From assembly GCA_020248985.1 (NCBI GenBank), contig JADCGL010000030.1:1-64000 (forward strand): a DNA stretch of 64,000 nucleotides, in the 5' to 3' direction. Below, in pieces: positions 45,472-53,278 of this stretch. A model generated the notes under the pieces. The model ran no database searches and was not told where the DNA came from. It was given only the letters and a program-made list of their open reading frames with translations. Position 1 is the first letter of the stretch. Each line of letters starts with the position of its first letter. This DNA is from Telmatospirillum sp. Its GTDB lineage: Bacteria; Pseudomonadota; Alphaproteobacteria; CACIAM-22H2. The position numbers and the translations under genes are program-made.

Positions 45472-46268
45472 AACTAAAGGTCACCGTACTGGGCAGCGGT
45501 GCCTCGGGCGGCGTGCCGGTCGTCGGCTGCGACTGTGCGGTCTGCCGCTCGGACGATCCCGCCAACAAGCGGCTGCGCGTCTCGATCGTCGTCGAGACCG
45601 CGACGACGCGCATCCTCGTCGATGCGAGTCCCGATCTGCGCCAGCAATTGCTGCGCCTGGGTGGGCCGCCGAAATTCGATGCCGTGATTTTCACCCATGC
45701 GCATGCCGACCACATGCACGGCATCGACGAGCTGCGCGGCGTGAACCATGCGATCAAAGCCCCGCTGCCGTGCTACGGCGACGCGGCCACCTTGGCGGAT
45801 GCCAAGCGCCGTTTCGGCTATGCGTTCGGCACGATGGCGGACTTGCCCGACGGGCGACACTTCGTCGTACCGGTTTTGGCGCCGATCGAGGTCAGGCCGG
45901 GCGAGGGGTTCCGGATCGGGGATATCGACGTGCTGCCGTTCGAGCAGCTGCACGGCGGCGAACGCGACCCGACCCTGGGCTTGCGCTTTGGCGCCTTTGC
46001 GTATTCGACGGACGTCAAAACGCTGCCCGAGGCCGCATTCGAGAGCCTGGCCGGGGTCGAGGTCTGGCTGGTCGATTGCCTGCAGGAAATGCCGAACTGG
46101 GCCCATAGCCATCTGGCCCAGACGCTCGAATGGATCACGCGTGTGGCGCCCAAGCGGGCGATCCTCACGCATATGAGCCATCGTGTGGACTATCCGACAT
46201 GGCGCCGCGAATTGCCGCCAGGTGTCGAACCCGCGTTTGATGGGATGGTGCTGGAGATCGCGGGTTAG
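45468..46268 (+). CDS. Metallo-beta-lactamase-fold hydrolase, PhnP-like
   Basis: This 266-residue MBL-fold protein has the signature THAHADHMHGID (HxHxDH), DCxVCRSDDP near the N-terminus, further His ligands in EQLHGGE and TILTHMSHRVDY. The N-terminal Cys pair (GCDCAVC) is a feature of the PhnP-like cyclic phosphate phosphodiesterase group. It is often annotated as an MBL-fold hydrolase downstream of tatD. No phosphonate genes are nearby, so a general phosphodiesterase role is more likely. The region after the stop (46.27-46.45 kb) is AT-rich. Confidence 0.88.
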   Translation: MKLKVTVLGSGASGGVPVVGCDCAVCRSDDPANKRLRVSIVVETATTRILVDASPDLRQQLLRLGGPPKFDAVIFTHAHADHMHGIDELRGVNHAIKAPLPCYGDAATLADAKRRFGYAFGTMADLPDGRHFVVPVLAPIEVRPGEGFRIGDIDVLPFEQLHGGERDPTLGLRFGAFAYSTDVKTLPEAAFESLAGVEVWLVDCLQEMPNWAHSHLAQTLEWITRVAPKRAILTHMSHRVDYPTWRRELPPGVEPAFDGMVLEIAG

Positions 46269-46454
46269 ACCTCGAATGTTGGTGAGATAAGCCAGATAAA
46301 CATCTGTTCTAACGATATATAGTTTATTTTTGATAATATACATTATGACATTATTGGATGTCGCGATTTGACCGCGTGCGGCAACCCGTCAACGACTCGC
46401 CCCCGATGTTACGATCCGGTCTGACGACTCGTCTTCCGCCACCAAAGGCACGGC

Positions 46455-47318
46455 ATGGCAAGCGCGTTCGACTATGCGTGGTTCTGGCTGCTCGCAAATG
46501 CGGGCGAAGTGCGCGACCTGCTGATCGCGCTCGCGGCGGCCTGTGTCGGCCCGTATTTGGCGTACCGAGCCTATGTGGCGCGCCGCCTAGTCGCAGCGAG
46601 GCAGCGCACGGCCGAGGCGACCGAGCTTGGCAAGTCGGCCGAAATCATGGCGGCGGCCTTTGCCGGGCTCGGCGGGTCGGAGATCCACACGCGCGTTGGG
46701 GCGATCTACACACTCGAGCGCCACGCCCGCGACCGGCCGACCGACCAGGGTCCGATCGTGCAGACGCTCGCAGCCTTCGTGCGCGAACGCTGCCCCGCCC
46801 CGGTGCCCAAGCTCGTTGGCGGCAGCTACCAGAACCCGAGCCCCGAGGCAATCTACGTACCGCCCGCAACCGACATCCAAGCGGCCGTCACGGTGCTGGG
46901 CCGCCGCGAGCGCGCGAACGATCCGCCGAATACGAAGCTGTCGCTCGCTTGCGTGAATCTGTCCGGCTACGATTTGTCCGACGGCGATTTCACCGGTACC
47001 AGTTTCCGGGGTGCGTATCTGTGCGCCACGAACTTTGCCGGTGCGAAAATCGTGCGCGGCGATTTTCAATTGGCGATGCTTGAGAACGCCGATTTCTACA
47101 ATGCCAAGGCCCAGGAAGCTTCGTTCTCGGCCGCCTATTGCGGCCAGACGCGTTTTGCCCATTGCGATCTCACGGGTGCGCGTTTCGTCGAAAGCGACCT
47201 GCGCGACGCCGATTTTACGGGGGCCACCTTGCAGCGCGCCGATCTTGCCGGGGCCGCCCTCGACGGCGCCAAAGCAGTTCCCCAAGCCTCGCTCGACAGA
47301 CGCGCGATCGGCCCTTAG
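46455..47318 (+). CDS. Membrane-anchored pentapeptide repeat protein
   Basis: The 287-residue protein has an N-terminal membrane segment (about 20-38, LLIALAAACVGPYLAY), a soluble helical linker (about 45-160) and, from about 165, tandem A(D/N)LxX-type five-residue repeats (LSGYDLSDGDFTGTSFRGAY, later SDLRDADFTGATLQRADLAG). These form a right-handed quadrilateral beta helix. The role is unknown; the family includes gyrase-binding and scaffold proteins. The upstream 186 bases are AT-rich and probably carry its promoter, though no clear -35/-10 pair was found. Confidence 0.8.
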   Translation: MASAFDYAWFWLLANAGEVRDLLIALAAACVGPYLAYRAYVARRLVAARQRTAEATELGKSAEIMAAAFAGLGGSEIHTRVGAIYTLERHARDRPTDQGPIVQTLAAFVRERCPAPVPKLVGGSYQNPSPEAIYVPPATDIQAAVTVLGRRERANDPPNTKLSLACVNLSGYDLSDGDFTGTSFRGAYLCATNFAGAKIVRGDFQLAMLENADFYNAKAQEASFSAAYCGQTRFAHCDLTGARFVESDLRDADFTGATLQRADLAGAALDGAKAVPQASLDRRAIGP

Positions 47319-47331
47319 GCTCCTCTCCGAC

Positions 47332-48138
47332 ATGACCGACACGACCGACATACCGGCGCCGATTTCGCGGCTTCTCGCCATCATGGCCAAGCTGCGCCAC
47401 CCGACCGAAGGCTGCCCCTGGGACCGCGAACAATCCTTTGCGACGATCGCCCCCTATACGATCGAGGAAGCCTACGAGGTTGCCGACGCAATCGCGCAGA
47501 ACGATCTGCCGGCCCTCAAGGAGGAACTCGGCGATCTCCTGTTCCAAGTCGTTTTCCATGCGCGCTTGGCGGAAGAACAAGGGCAGTTCGATTTCAACGC
47601 GATTGCCGAAGCGCTTTCGGACAAGATGGTGCGCCGCCATCCGCACGTGTTCGGCGCGGCCGATATTCGCAGTGCAGACGCCCAAACGGAAGCTTGGGAA
47701 ACGCAAAAAGCGCACGAGCGCAAAGCCAAGGACGCCGCTGCGGGCGCCTTGAGCGGCGTGCCGGTCGGCTTCCCTGCCCTGATGCGCGCACAGAAACTGC
47801 AGAAGCGCGCAAGCCGCGTGGGTTTCGATTGGGGCGAAGCGTCGCTCGCCCTTGAAAAAGTCGGCGAAGAGGTCGAAGAACTCGGCGCCGAACTTGCCGG
47901 CGGAACGCAAGCCGCGATCGAAGAAGAATTGGGCGATCTGCTGTTCTCGGTCGTGAATGTCGGCCGCTTGGCCGGCGTGGATGCCGAAACGGCCTTGCGC
48001 AACGCCAACGCCAAATTCGAGCGGCGCTTCCGGCGCATCGAAGCGTTGCTGACCGAACAAGGCAAGACGCCGACGCAATCCAATCTGGCCGAAATGGATG
48101 CGCTGTGGAACCGGGCCAAACACGAAGAAAAATTCTGA
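47332..48138 (+). CDS. mazG: Nucleoside triphosphate pyrophosphohydrolase MazG
   Basis: MazG hydrolyses (d)NTPs to NMP and PPi and helps to clean the nucleotide pool. The 268 residues have two MazG domains (about 15-120 and 155-255), the first with the metal motif EEAYEVADAI and EELGDLLFQVVFHARLA, the second with EEVEELGAEL and EELGDLLFSVVNVGRLA. CPWDREQSF is typical of the N-terminal domain. The ATG lies 13 bases after the pentapeptide gene stop, so they may be cotranscribed. Confidence 0.95.
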   Translation: MTDTTDIPAPISRLLAIMAKLRHPTEGCPWDREQSFATIAPYTIEEAYEVADAIAQNDLPALKEELGDLLFQVVFHARLAEEQGQFDFNAIAEALSDKMVRRHPHVFGAADIRSADAQTEAWETQKAHERKAKDAAAGALSGVPVGFPALMRAQKLQKRASRVGFDWGEASLALEKVGEEVEELGAELAGGTQAAIEEELGDLLFSVVNVGRLAGVDAETALRNANAKFERRFRRIEALLTEQGKTPTQSNLAEMDALWNRAKHEEKF

Positions 48139-48154
48139 CGGGAGCCGCAGCAAA

Positions 48155-49132
48155 ATGACCGCTTTGCCAGTTTACGAAGACGTTCTGAAAGCCGCCGGCC
48201 GCATCAAAGGCCAGGCCGTGCGCACGCCGCTGCTGACCTCGCCGTCGCTGAACGAAAAACTCGGCTGCCGGCTCTATGTGAAAGCCGAGCCCCTGCAGCG
48301 CACGGGCTCGTTCAAGTTCCGCGGCGCCTACAACAAAATCTCGCAGATTCCGGCCGCCGACCGCGCCAAGGGCGTCGTTGCGTTCTCGTCCGGCAATCAC
48401 GCGCAAGGTGTTGCGGCTGCAGCGACGCTGCTCGGGCTGCCGTCTTGGATCATCATGCCCGCCGACGCGCCGGCGATCAAAATTGCGCGCACGCGCGAAT
48501 TCGGCGCCTCAGTCGTCGCATACGATCGCTACAAGGACGATCGCGAGGCAATGGGACTTGAACTGCAGGCCAAATACGGTGCCACATTGGTGCGCCCCTA
48601 CGACGATGCGGACATTCTGTGCGGCCAAGGCACGCTCGGCCTCGAAATAGTCGAACAATGCCGTGAACTCGGCGTAGAGCCCGATGCGGTTGTGGTGTGC
48701 TGCGGCGGCGGCGGACTTGTTTCGGGTACCGCCCTCGCCTTGTCCGGTGCCGCCCCGGGTGTGCCGGTTTATTCGGTCGAACCCGCCGATTTCGACGAGA
48801 CCAAGCGCAGCCTCGTGTCGGGCAAGCGCGAGAGCAATTCGCCCGACGCGCGCTCGATTTGCGATGCATTGTTGGCCCCCACCCCGGGCGAACTGACCTT
48901 CGCGCTCAACCGCACTTTGCTGGCAGGCGGCCTGTCGGTGACAGACGACGAGGTGCGCGCCGCCATGCGCACCGTGTTCGTCGAACTCAAACTTGTTGTC
49001 GAACCTGGCGGTGCCGTTGCAATTGCCAGCGTGCTGTCGGGAAAACTGCCGACAAATGGCAAATCAATCGTAGCCGTCGCCTCGGGCGGAAATGTCGATC
49101 CCGCGATGTTTGCCCAGATTATCGGCAGCTGA
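48155..49132 (+). CDS. Threonine/serine dehydratase (PLP-dependent)
   Basis: This 325-residue fold-type II PLP enzyme has the Schiff-base Lys54 in TGSFKFRGAYN, SSGNHAQG, and the phosphate-binding CCGGGGLVSG. The short form without a regulatory ACT domain fits a catabolic threonine/serine ammonia-lyase or serine racemase-like enzyme rather than the biosynthetic IlvA. GGGAG lies about 10 bases before the ATG. It lies 16 bases after mazG. Its TGA overlaps the ATG of a tiny frame. Confidence 0.88.
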   Translation: MTALPVYEDVLKAAGRIKGQAVRTPLLTSPSLNEKLGCRLYVKAEPLQRTGSFKFRGAYNKISQIPAADRAKGVVAFSSGNHAQGVAAAATLLGLPSWIIMPADAPAIKIARTREFGASVVAYDRYKDDREAMGLELQAKYGATLVRPYDDADILCGQGTLGLEIVEQCRELGVEPDAVVVCCGGGGLVSGTALALSGAAPGVPVYSVEPADFDETKRSLVSGKRESNSPDARSICDALLAPTPGELTFALNRTLLAGGLSVTDDEVRAAMRTVFVELKLVVEPGGAVAIASVLSGKLPTNGKSIVAVASGGNVDPAMFAQIIGS

Positions 49133-49263
49133 TGCCGAAATTGACGGCAGATCCGTGCACGGCGCCCTGCACCATCGCCATTGCGGGAATGGCCCTAGCC
49201 TTGCAAGCCGCTGGGGCCTCGAAAGAGCCCCTGGCGCAGGCGATCTGCGCCCAATTCCGATGA
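49132..49263 (+). CDS. Small frame translationally coupled to threonine dehydratase, doubtful
   Basis: A 43-codon frame begins at an ATG overlapping the threonine dehydratase stop (ATGA) and ends just before the ABC transporter gene. The product has a weakly hydrophobic helix (CTIAIAGMALALQAAGA) and three Cys. No homology is recognised and there is no independent ribosome site. The only support is the overlap and the open frame; it may be a chance frame. Confidence 0.28.
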   Translation: MPKLTADPCTAPCTIAIAGMALALQAAGASKEPLAQAICAQFR

Positions 49264-49277
49264 AAGGTTTTCCGCCA

Positions 49278-50321
49278 ATGACCAAATCGATTTCCCGGCG
49301 CAAATTCGGCCTCGGCGCCGCTGGTGCGGTCGCTGCCGCGTCGCTCGCGGCCCCGGCTCTGGCACAGACGCGCACGCGTATCCGATTCACCCTCGACGTC
49401 GATTTCTGGGGCCCGCAATCGAACTTCCTTTACGGGCTCGAGCGCAATTTCTACGCCGAAGAAGGCCTCGACGTTACGATCGACGGCGGTGCGGGTTCTG
49501 GCCAGGCCGTCACGCGCGTGGCGCAAGGGACTTACGAAATCGGCTTCGGCGATTTCGGCACGATGGCGCGTTTCACTGCCTCAAATCCGACCACGCCGGT
49601 GACGTCGTTCTTCGTGCTGTGGGATCTGCTTCAGCACGGCATCGTGTTCCGCAAGGGCGCATTCGCGTCGCCGAAGGACATCGAAGGCAAGGTCCTCGCA
49701 GCCCCCGAGCCCGACGCGGGACGCCAGATGTTCCCGCTGTTCGCGCGTGCGGCCGGCATCGACATCTCGAAGGTCACACTGCGCCATATCGATTTTCCGC
49801 TGCGCGAAACGCTCGTCGTGCGCGGCGAGGCGCAGGGTGCGACCGGCTTCGTCTCGTCGGTCGCCCTCAACATGGTGCGCGCCGGCGTACCGCTCGACCA
49901 GATCGGCTGGTTCAGCTATGCCAGCGCCGGCATCGACCTGTTCGGCTCGACGATCTTCGCGCGCAAAGATTGGCTGGAGCGCAACCCGGATGCAGCCCGC
50001 GGCTTCGCACGCGCCACGGCCCGCTCGATGCAGGCCATGATCGCCGATCCGCGCGCCTCGATCCAGGCGGCCATCCGCCGCCAGCCGCTCAACACCATGG
50101 AGGTCGAACTGCCGCGCTACCAGATGGTGCTCGAGCAGTCGATCGTGACGCCCGCAACGCGCGCCGGCGGCATCGGCGTGGTCGATGCGGCTCGCCTCGA
50201 GCGCAACATCAAGGCGCTGTGCGAAACCTTCAACATCACGCCTGTGCCGAGCAACGACATGATCTACACGAACGCGTTCCTCCCGGCGGCCGATCTGCGT
50301 CGCCTGCCGCCGAACGTCTGA
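49278..50321 (+). CDS. ABC transporter substrate-binding protein (NMT1/SsuA-like)
   Basis: The 347-residue periplasmic binding protein has a twin-arginine-like signal (SRRKFGLGAAGAVAAAS, then APALAQ). The two-lobed SsuA/THI5/NMT1 fold shows in FTLDVDFWGPQSNFLYGLE, EEGLDVTIDGGAGSGQAV and EIGFGDFGTMARF. Such proteins bind sulfonates, nitrate, thiamine precursors or similar ligands; the ligand is unknown. No permease or ATPase gene is next to it, so it is an orphan component. AAGG is 10 bases before the ATG at 49278; an ATG 18 bases upstream is possible. A strong terminator follows. Confidence 0.87.
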   Translation: MTKSISRRKFGLGAAGAVAAASLAAPALAQTRTRIRFTLDVDFWGPQSNFLYGLERNFYAEEGLDVTIDGGAGSGQAVTRVAQGTYEIGFGDFGTMARFTASNPTTPVTSFFVLWDLLQHGIVFRKGAFASPKDIEGKVLAAPEPDAGRQMFPLFARAAGIDISKVTLRHIDFPLRETLVVRGEAQGATGFVSSVALNMVRAGVPLDQIGWFSYASAGIDLFGSTIFARKDWLERNPDAARGFARATARSMQAMIADPRASIQAAIRRQPLNTMEVELPRYQMVLEQSIVTPATRAGGIGVVDAARLERNIKALCETFNITPVPSNDMIYTNAFLPAADLRRLPPNV

Positions 50322-50345
50322 TCAACCGCCAAAAGCCGCGAATGA

Positions 50346-50379
50346 CGGCCGATCGGGCCTGCCCGGTCGGCCGTTTTTC
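50346..50379 (+). terminator. Strong Rho-independent terminator after the substrate-binding protein gene
   Basis: CGGCCGATCGGG (50346-50357) pairs with CCCGGTCGGCCG (50362-50373) in a 12-bp stem with one G-U pair and a CCTG loop, followed by TTTTTCTTT. It lies 24 bases after the stop codon and closes the 46.4-50.3 kb transcription unit. Confidence 0.85.
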
Positions 50380-50459
50380 TTTGGCGCCTGCGCTTGCGCA
50401 GTTCGGCGTCGCACGGCATGCTGGCGACGTTCTGCAACCGTGCGAAAAGGAGGCGATCC

Positions 50460-50990
50460 GTGGCGCGTTCGTCGGGCCTGCTCCATACGCGCAAAGACGT
50501 TCAGACGCTGCTTGCAGCCTTGGAGACGCACGCCGACAAGGTCATCGCCGCCGCGAAGGAAGCCTCGCAGGCGCTTGCGGAAGAGGAGTTCGGGATCTAT
50601 TCGCGATTCCGCGGCCACTGCGACGATTTCGACACGCTCGCGATCGTCATCGAGTATCGCCTCAAGAACCTGCGTACGGGGCGCGACATGGCGCTCGAGA
50701 AACAATTCGAAGAGCTCGGAATCTTCATGCTTACGGCCACGCTGCAGACCAGCCTGCACTTCCTCAAGATCCTTTCGACGCGCAACGAACTGCCACTCGG
50801 CTCGAAAGACATTTTCCTGGGCGAATTGCGCAATCTCTACCGCGTTAAACAGATGCTCGAGCAGGACCGCTACCGCAAAAAAGTGTCGTCGCGCGCCGTC
50901 AAAGACATCGAAACCGCCGAGGAAATTCTGAGCGTCATCATCGAACGCGCGCCCAGCCTGCTGCAGCTCGAGACCGGCGAAGCGGCATGA
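50460..50990 (+). CDS. Unknown helical protein, tandem paralogue 1
   Basis: The 176-residue protein is soluble and almost wholly alpha-helical, with no signal or membrane segment. It starts at a GTG with AAGGAGG 6 bases upstream. It contains CDDFDTLAIVIEYRLKNL, TSLHFLKIL, ELPLGSKDIFLGELRNLY and IIERAPSLLQL, all shared with the next gene. The Asp-rich DDFDTLAIVIEY element is the best-conserved segment. I recognise no family. It follows a strong terminator, so it opens a separate unit, and its TGA overlaps the next ATG. Confidence 0.75.
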   Translation: MARSSGLLHTRKDVQTLLAALETHADKVIAAAKEASQALAEEEFGIYSRFRGHCDDFDTLAIVIEYRLKNLRTGRDMALEKQFEELGIFMLTATLQTSLHFLKILSTRNELPLGSKDIFLGELRNLYRVKQMLEQDRYRKKVSSRAVKDIETAEEILSVIIERAPSLLQLETGEAA

Positions 50991-51520
50991 TCTCCATCTC
51001 CGCCAAGCTCGACCGCGAAAACGAGCAAATCGCCGACAAGGTGCGCGAAATGCTTTCGGCCCTCGAACGCGGCGCAACCCGCGTCGTGACGGCCGCCCAG
51101 CAGGCCGCCAACGACGCCAACGAAGACAAATTCAAGGCCTACGTGGCCTTCCGCGAATATGTCGATGATTTCGATACGTTGGCCATCGTCATCGAATACA
51201 AGATCAAGCGCTTGCGCGACGGCAAGGCCGAAAAACTATCCGAAAAATTCGTCGAGCTGACCGGCTTCATGTTGTCGGCAATCGTGACGGCAAGCCTGCA
51301 TTTTCTGCGCATACTGGCCGAGAAGCGCGAATTGCCGCTGGGTGCCCGCGACGTGTTCATGTCGGAGCTCCGCAGCCTCTACCATGCCAAGGAGCGCATC
51401 GAAACCGAGCGCTACGCGCATCTTTTGACCGACCGCACCAAGAGCGATCTGGCGGCCGCCGAACAGATACTCGAAGTCGTGATCGAGCGCGCGCCCAAGC
51501 TGCTCAATTTCGACGAATAG
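50987..51520 (+). CDS. Unknown helical protein, tandem paralogue 2
   Basis: The 177-residue protein is clearly homologous to its upstream neighbour along its whole length: VDDFDTLAIVIEYKIKRL, ASLHFLRIL, ELPLGARDVFMSELRSLY and VIERAPKLLNF. It begins with an extra ISISAKLDRENEQIADKV stretch. The ATG overlaps the previous TGA, so the two are translated in series and may form a heterodimer. No family or enzymatic motif is recognised, and no nearby gene suggests a role. Confidence 0.75.
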   Translation: MISISAKLDRENEQIADKVREMLSALERGATRVVTAAQQAANDANEDKFKAYVAFREYVDDFDTLAIVIEYKIKRLRDGKAEKLSEKFVELTGFMLSAIVTASLHFLRILAEKRELPLGARDVFMSELRSLYHAKERIETERYAHLLTDRTKSDLAAAEQILEVVIERAPKLLNFDE

Positions 51521-51546
51521 ACGCCGCCCGCCCGGCCCAACCGCAC

Positions 51547-51792
51547 CTATTTCTTTTTGGCGCGCGCCTGGATGATTTTGCGCTCGACGGCCCGCTCGCA
51601 GCGCAAGCGCTGCAGACTTGCTTTGCTCTGGCTTTCGCGCAGATCGCGGTTGGTTTCAACCGCATAGCGCTTGAGTTCGCGTGCATAAAGCGCATCGCAG
51701 TCCGCGTAACTGGTCGGCTCGCGATTCTGGGCAACGCTGGGCGTTCCCGTTGCGACAAATCCGGCGAGGGCGATGGCGAAAACGAAACGCAT
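51547..51792 (-). CDS. Small exported basic protein, unknown
   Basis: The 81-residue product has a signal peptide (about 1-21, FVFAIALAGFVATGTPSVAQ) and a mature part rich in Arg/Lys/Gln with two Cys (YADCDALYARELKRYA ... LRCERAVERKI). A mature helix with a Cys pair and a Lys-rich end suggests a small periplasmic protein. No family is recognised. It is convergent with the paralogue pair, 26 bases away. Confidence 0.6.
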   Translation of the reverse strand: MRFVFAIALAGFVATGTPSVAQNREPTSYADCDALYARELKRYAVETNRDLRESQSKASLQRLRCERAVERKIIQARAKKK

Positions 51793-51891
51793 AGAATAGC
51801 CTACTGTGGTTGGCTGCGCGTTGGCAAATACAGAAATTTTTTAATAAATTCAAATAGTTAATCTCATAAAGTGATTTCGATTAAAAATCAT

Positions 51892-51919
51892 TTGACCTTT
51901 TTTAAAAATTTGATATAAA
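51892..51919 (+). promoter_or_regulatory. Sigma70-like promoter of the candidate small RNA
   Basis: TTGACC (51892-51897) and TATAAA (51914-51919) are 16 bases apart, in a very AT-rich stretch (about 51830-51920) that could act as an UP element. This is the closest match to consensus in the window. Predicted start near 51926. Confidence 0.65.
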
Positions 51920-51925
51920 TGTCCT

Positions 51926-52064
51926 TGCTTGAGCGAACAACGCTCAAACGGGTTCTGCCGGAGGCTTCTCCACCTCCAGCGCCCAATACCTTGGCTAAGC
52001 TGGTCCCTTGGCCTGGTCGGCCGACCTGCGGTTCGTCGCGGTTCCGCAGGTCGGCCAAATTTTT
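51926..52064 (+). ncRNA. Candidate small RNA (about 139 bases)
   Basis: This lies in a 305-base intergenic gap (51793-52097). A near-consensus promoter (51892-51919) is followed by a perfect 7-bp hairpin TTGAGCG-AACAA-CGCTCAA (51929-51947), a small GGAGG/CCTCC stem-loop (about 51960-51977) and a 13-bp terminator hairpin. The terminator ends in TTTTT at 52060-52064, 33 bases before the next gene. No known family is recognised (not SRP RNA or tmRNA). An in-frame ORF starts at 51919 but shows no protein-like features. CCTCC/GGAGG elements could pair with ribosome sites. Confidence 0.5.
52019..52064 (+). terminator. Rho-independent terminator of the candidate small RNA
   Basis: GGCCGACCTGCGG (52019-52031) and CCGCAGGTCGGCC (52044-52056) form a perfect 13-bp stem with a 12-base loop, followed by AAA and TTTTT (52060-52064). 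Confidence 0.75.
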
Positions 52065-52097
52065 GCGCGGCGATAGAAATCGCGCTAAAATAAAAAA

Positions 52098-52472
52098 ATG
52101 GATTCCATCGAAGCTTCCGCACTGCTCGACAAAACGGCGTTGCAAATCCTGGCTTCGTCGGTCGGGACCATTTTGGGCGAACAATCGAAAATCCACCAAT
52201 TCGTCAAACTGGCAGCCGAACGCCCTTCCAGCATCAATATGGACCGCGCGCGCCGCACTTTCGACGCCCTTCCGGTCTATCAGCGCAAGCGTGTGGCCGA
52301 GACCGCAGAAGGGACCGCGCACAAGCAGAAGAGCAGTTCGTCGATGGCGGCAATTCTGAACCGCCTCAGCAACGAACAGCCGAAGCCGCGCGCCAAACCG
52401 AGCGAAAAGCCGCCCCTGCCGGAGGCCAAAGCGCCGGCCAAAAAACTCGCCCGCGAAGTCGCCTGGAAATAA
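52098..52472 (+). CDS. Small unknown protein with basic Pro/Lys-rich C-terminus
   Basis: The 124-residue protein has a helical N-terminal half (ALLDKTALQILASSVGTILGEQSK, split here by memory limits of the motif) and a disordered tail rich in Lys, Pro and Ala (from about 90, NEQPKPRAKPSEKPPLPEAK). The motif NMDRARRTFDALPVYQRKRV in the middle is charged and may bind nucleic acid, but this is speculation. The ATG at 52098 follows an A-rich stretch; no ribosome site is obvious. The gene follows the candidate small RNA terminator by 33 bases. Confidence 0.55.
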   Translation: MDSIEASALLDKTALQILASSVGTILGEQSKIHQFVKLAAERPSSINMDRARRTFDALPVYQRKRVAETAEGTAHKQKSSSSMAAILNRLSNEQPKPRAKPSEKPPLPEAKAPAKKLAREVAWK

Positions 52473-52537
52473 GCCGTCGGAAGCGGTTGCAGAGCCACCG
52501 CTGGACCCGGCGCGAAAATTGTGTAGGTTCGCGATCC

Positions 52538-53251
52538 ATGGGCCCCAGCGAACTCGAAGCACGCCTGCTGTACCGCGACGGCATGATGCTGATTCTGGAC
52601 AAACCGCCGGGTCTGGCCGTACATGCGGGCCCGCGCGGCGGTGCGAGTCTGCGCGACGATCTCGATATGCTGCGCTTCGGCCTGCCGCAAGCGCCCGAGC
52701 TTGCGCATCGCCTCGACCGCGACACCAGCGGCTGCCTTGTGCTGGGCCGCCATCGCAAAGCGCTCGCCAAACTTGGCAAGCTTTTCGCCGAAGGCCAGGT
52801 CCGCAAAACCTATTGGGCGATCGTCGTCGGAAAGCCGCCGCAAGCCGAAGGCCTCATCGAATTGCCGCTGCTGAAAGAGAACCGCAAATCCGGCTGGCGC
52901 ATGAAGGTCGATGCCAAGGGCCAAGCCTCGCAGACCGAATACAGCACGATCGGAAGCAACGGCGCTTTCACATGGCTTTCGCTCGCTCCCAAAACTGGCC
53001 GTACGCATCAGCTGCGCGTGCATTTGGCGGCGATCGGCTGCCCGATCCTCGGCGACCCGGTCTATGGCGGCGATGCAACGAGAGCGTCGGAATTCCCACT
53101 GCATCTGCATGCGCGCGAAATCCGCGTACCGCTTTACCCTCGGCGCGCACCGATAAAGGCCGTGGCCGACGTTCCGCCCCATATGCACACGGCAATGCGC
53201 AGCTGCGGCTGGAAGGACGGTCCGCGCGAAGCACATGTACCCGCGGCCTGA
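52538..53251 (+). CDS. RluA-family RNA pseudouridine synthase
   Basis: The 237-residue enzyme isomerises uridine to pseudouridine in rRNA or tRNA. The catalytic Asp60 is in HRLDRDTSG, followed by QVRKTYWAIVVG, TGRTHQLRVHLAAIG and GDPVYGG, all RluA-family signatures. It has no S4 domain at the N-terminus, which is a truncated form compared with RluC/RluD. The ATG at 52538 is set by homology to the core. The target base is unknown. Confidence 0.92.
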   Translation: MGPSELEARLLYRDGMMLILDKPPGLAVHAGPRGGASLRDDLDMLRFGLPQAPELAHRLDRDTSGCLVLGRHRKALAKLGKLFAEGQVRKTYWAIVVGKPPQAEGLIELPLLKENRKSGWRMKVDAKGQASQTEYSTIGSNGAFTWLSLAPKTGRTHQLRVHLAAIGCPILGDPVYGGDATRASEFPLHLHAREIRVPLYPRRAPIKAVADVPPHMHTAMRSCGWKDGPREAHVPAA

Positions 53252-53278
53252 TGCCCACCTGCTGATGCCCAGCCGCTG

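Noticed and set aside
46269-46454. AT-rich patch after the PhnP-like gene as a foreign insertion
   Set aside because: It is only 186 bases, carries no reading frame or repeats, and is better explained as a promoter region; no convincing -35/-10 pair was found.
51919-52359. 146-codon frame starting in the candidate small RNA
   Set aside because: It overlaps the 52098 gene in another frame, has no ribosome site, and its product (Pro/Arg-rich) has no protein-like features.
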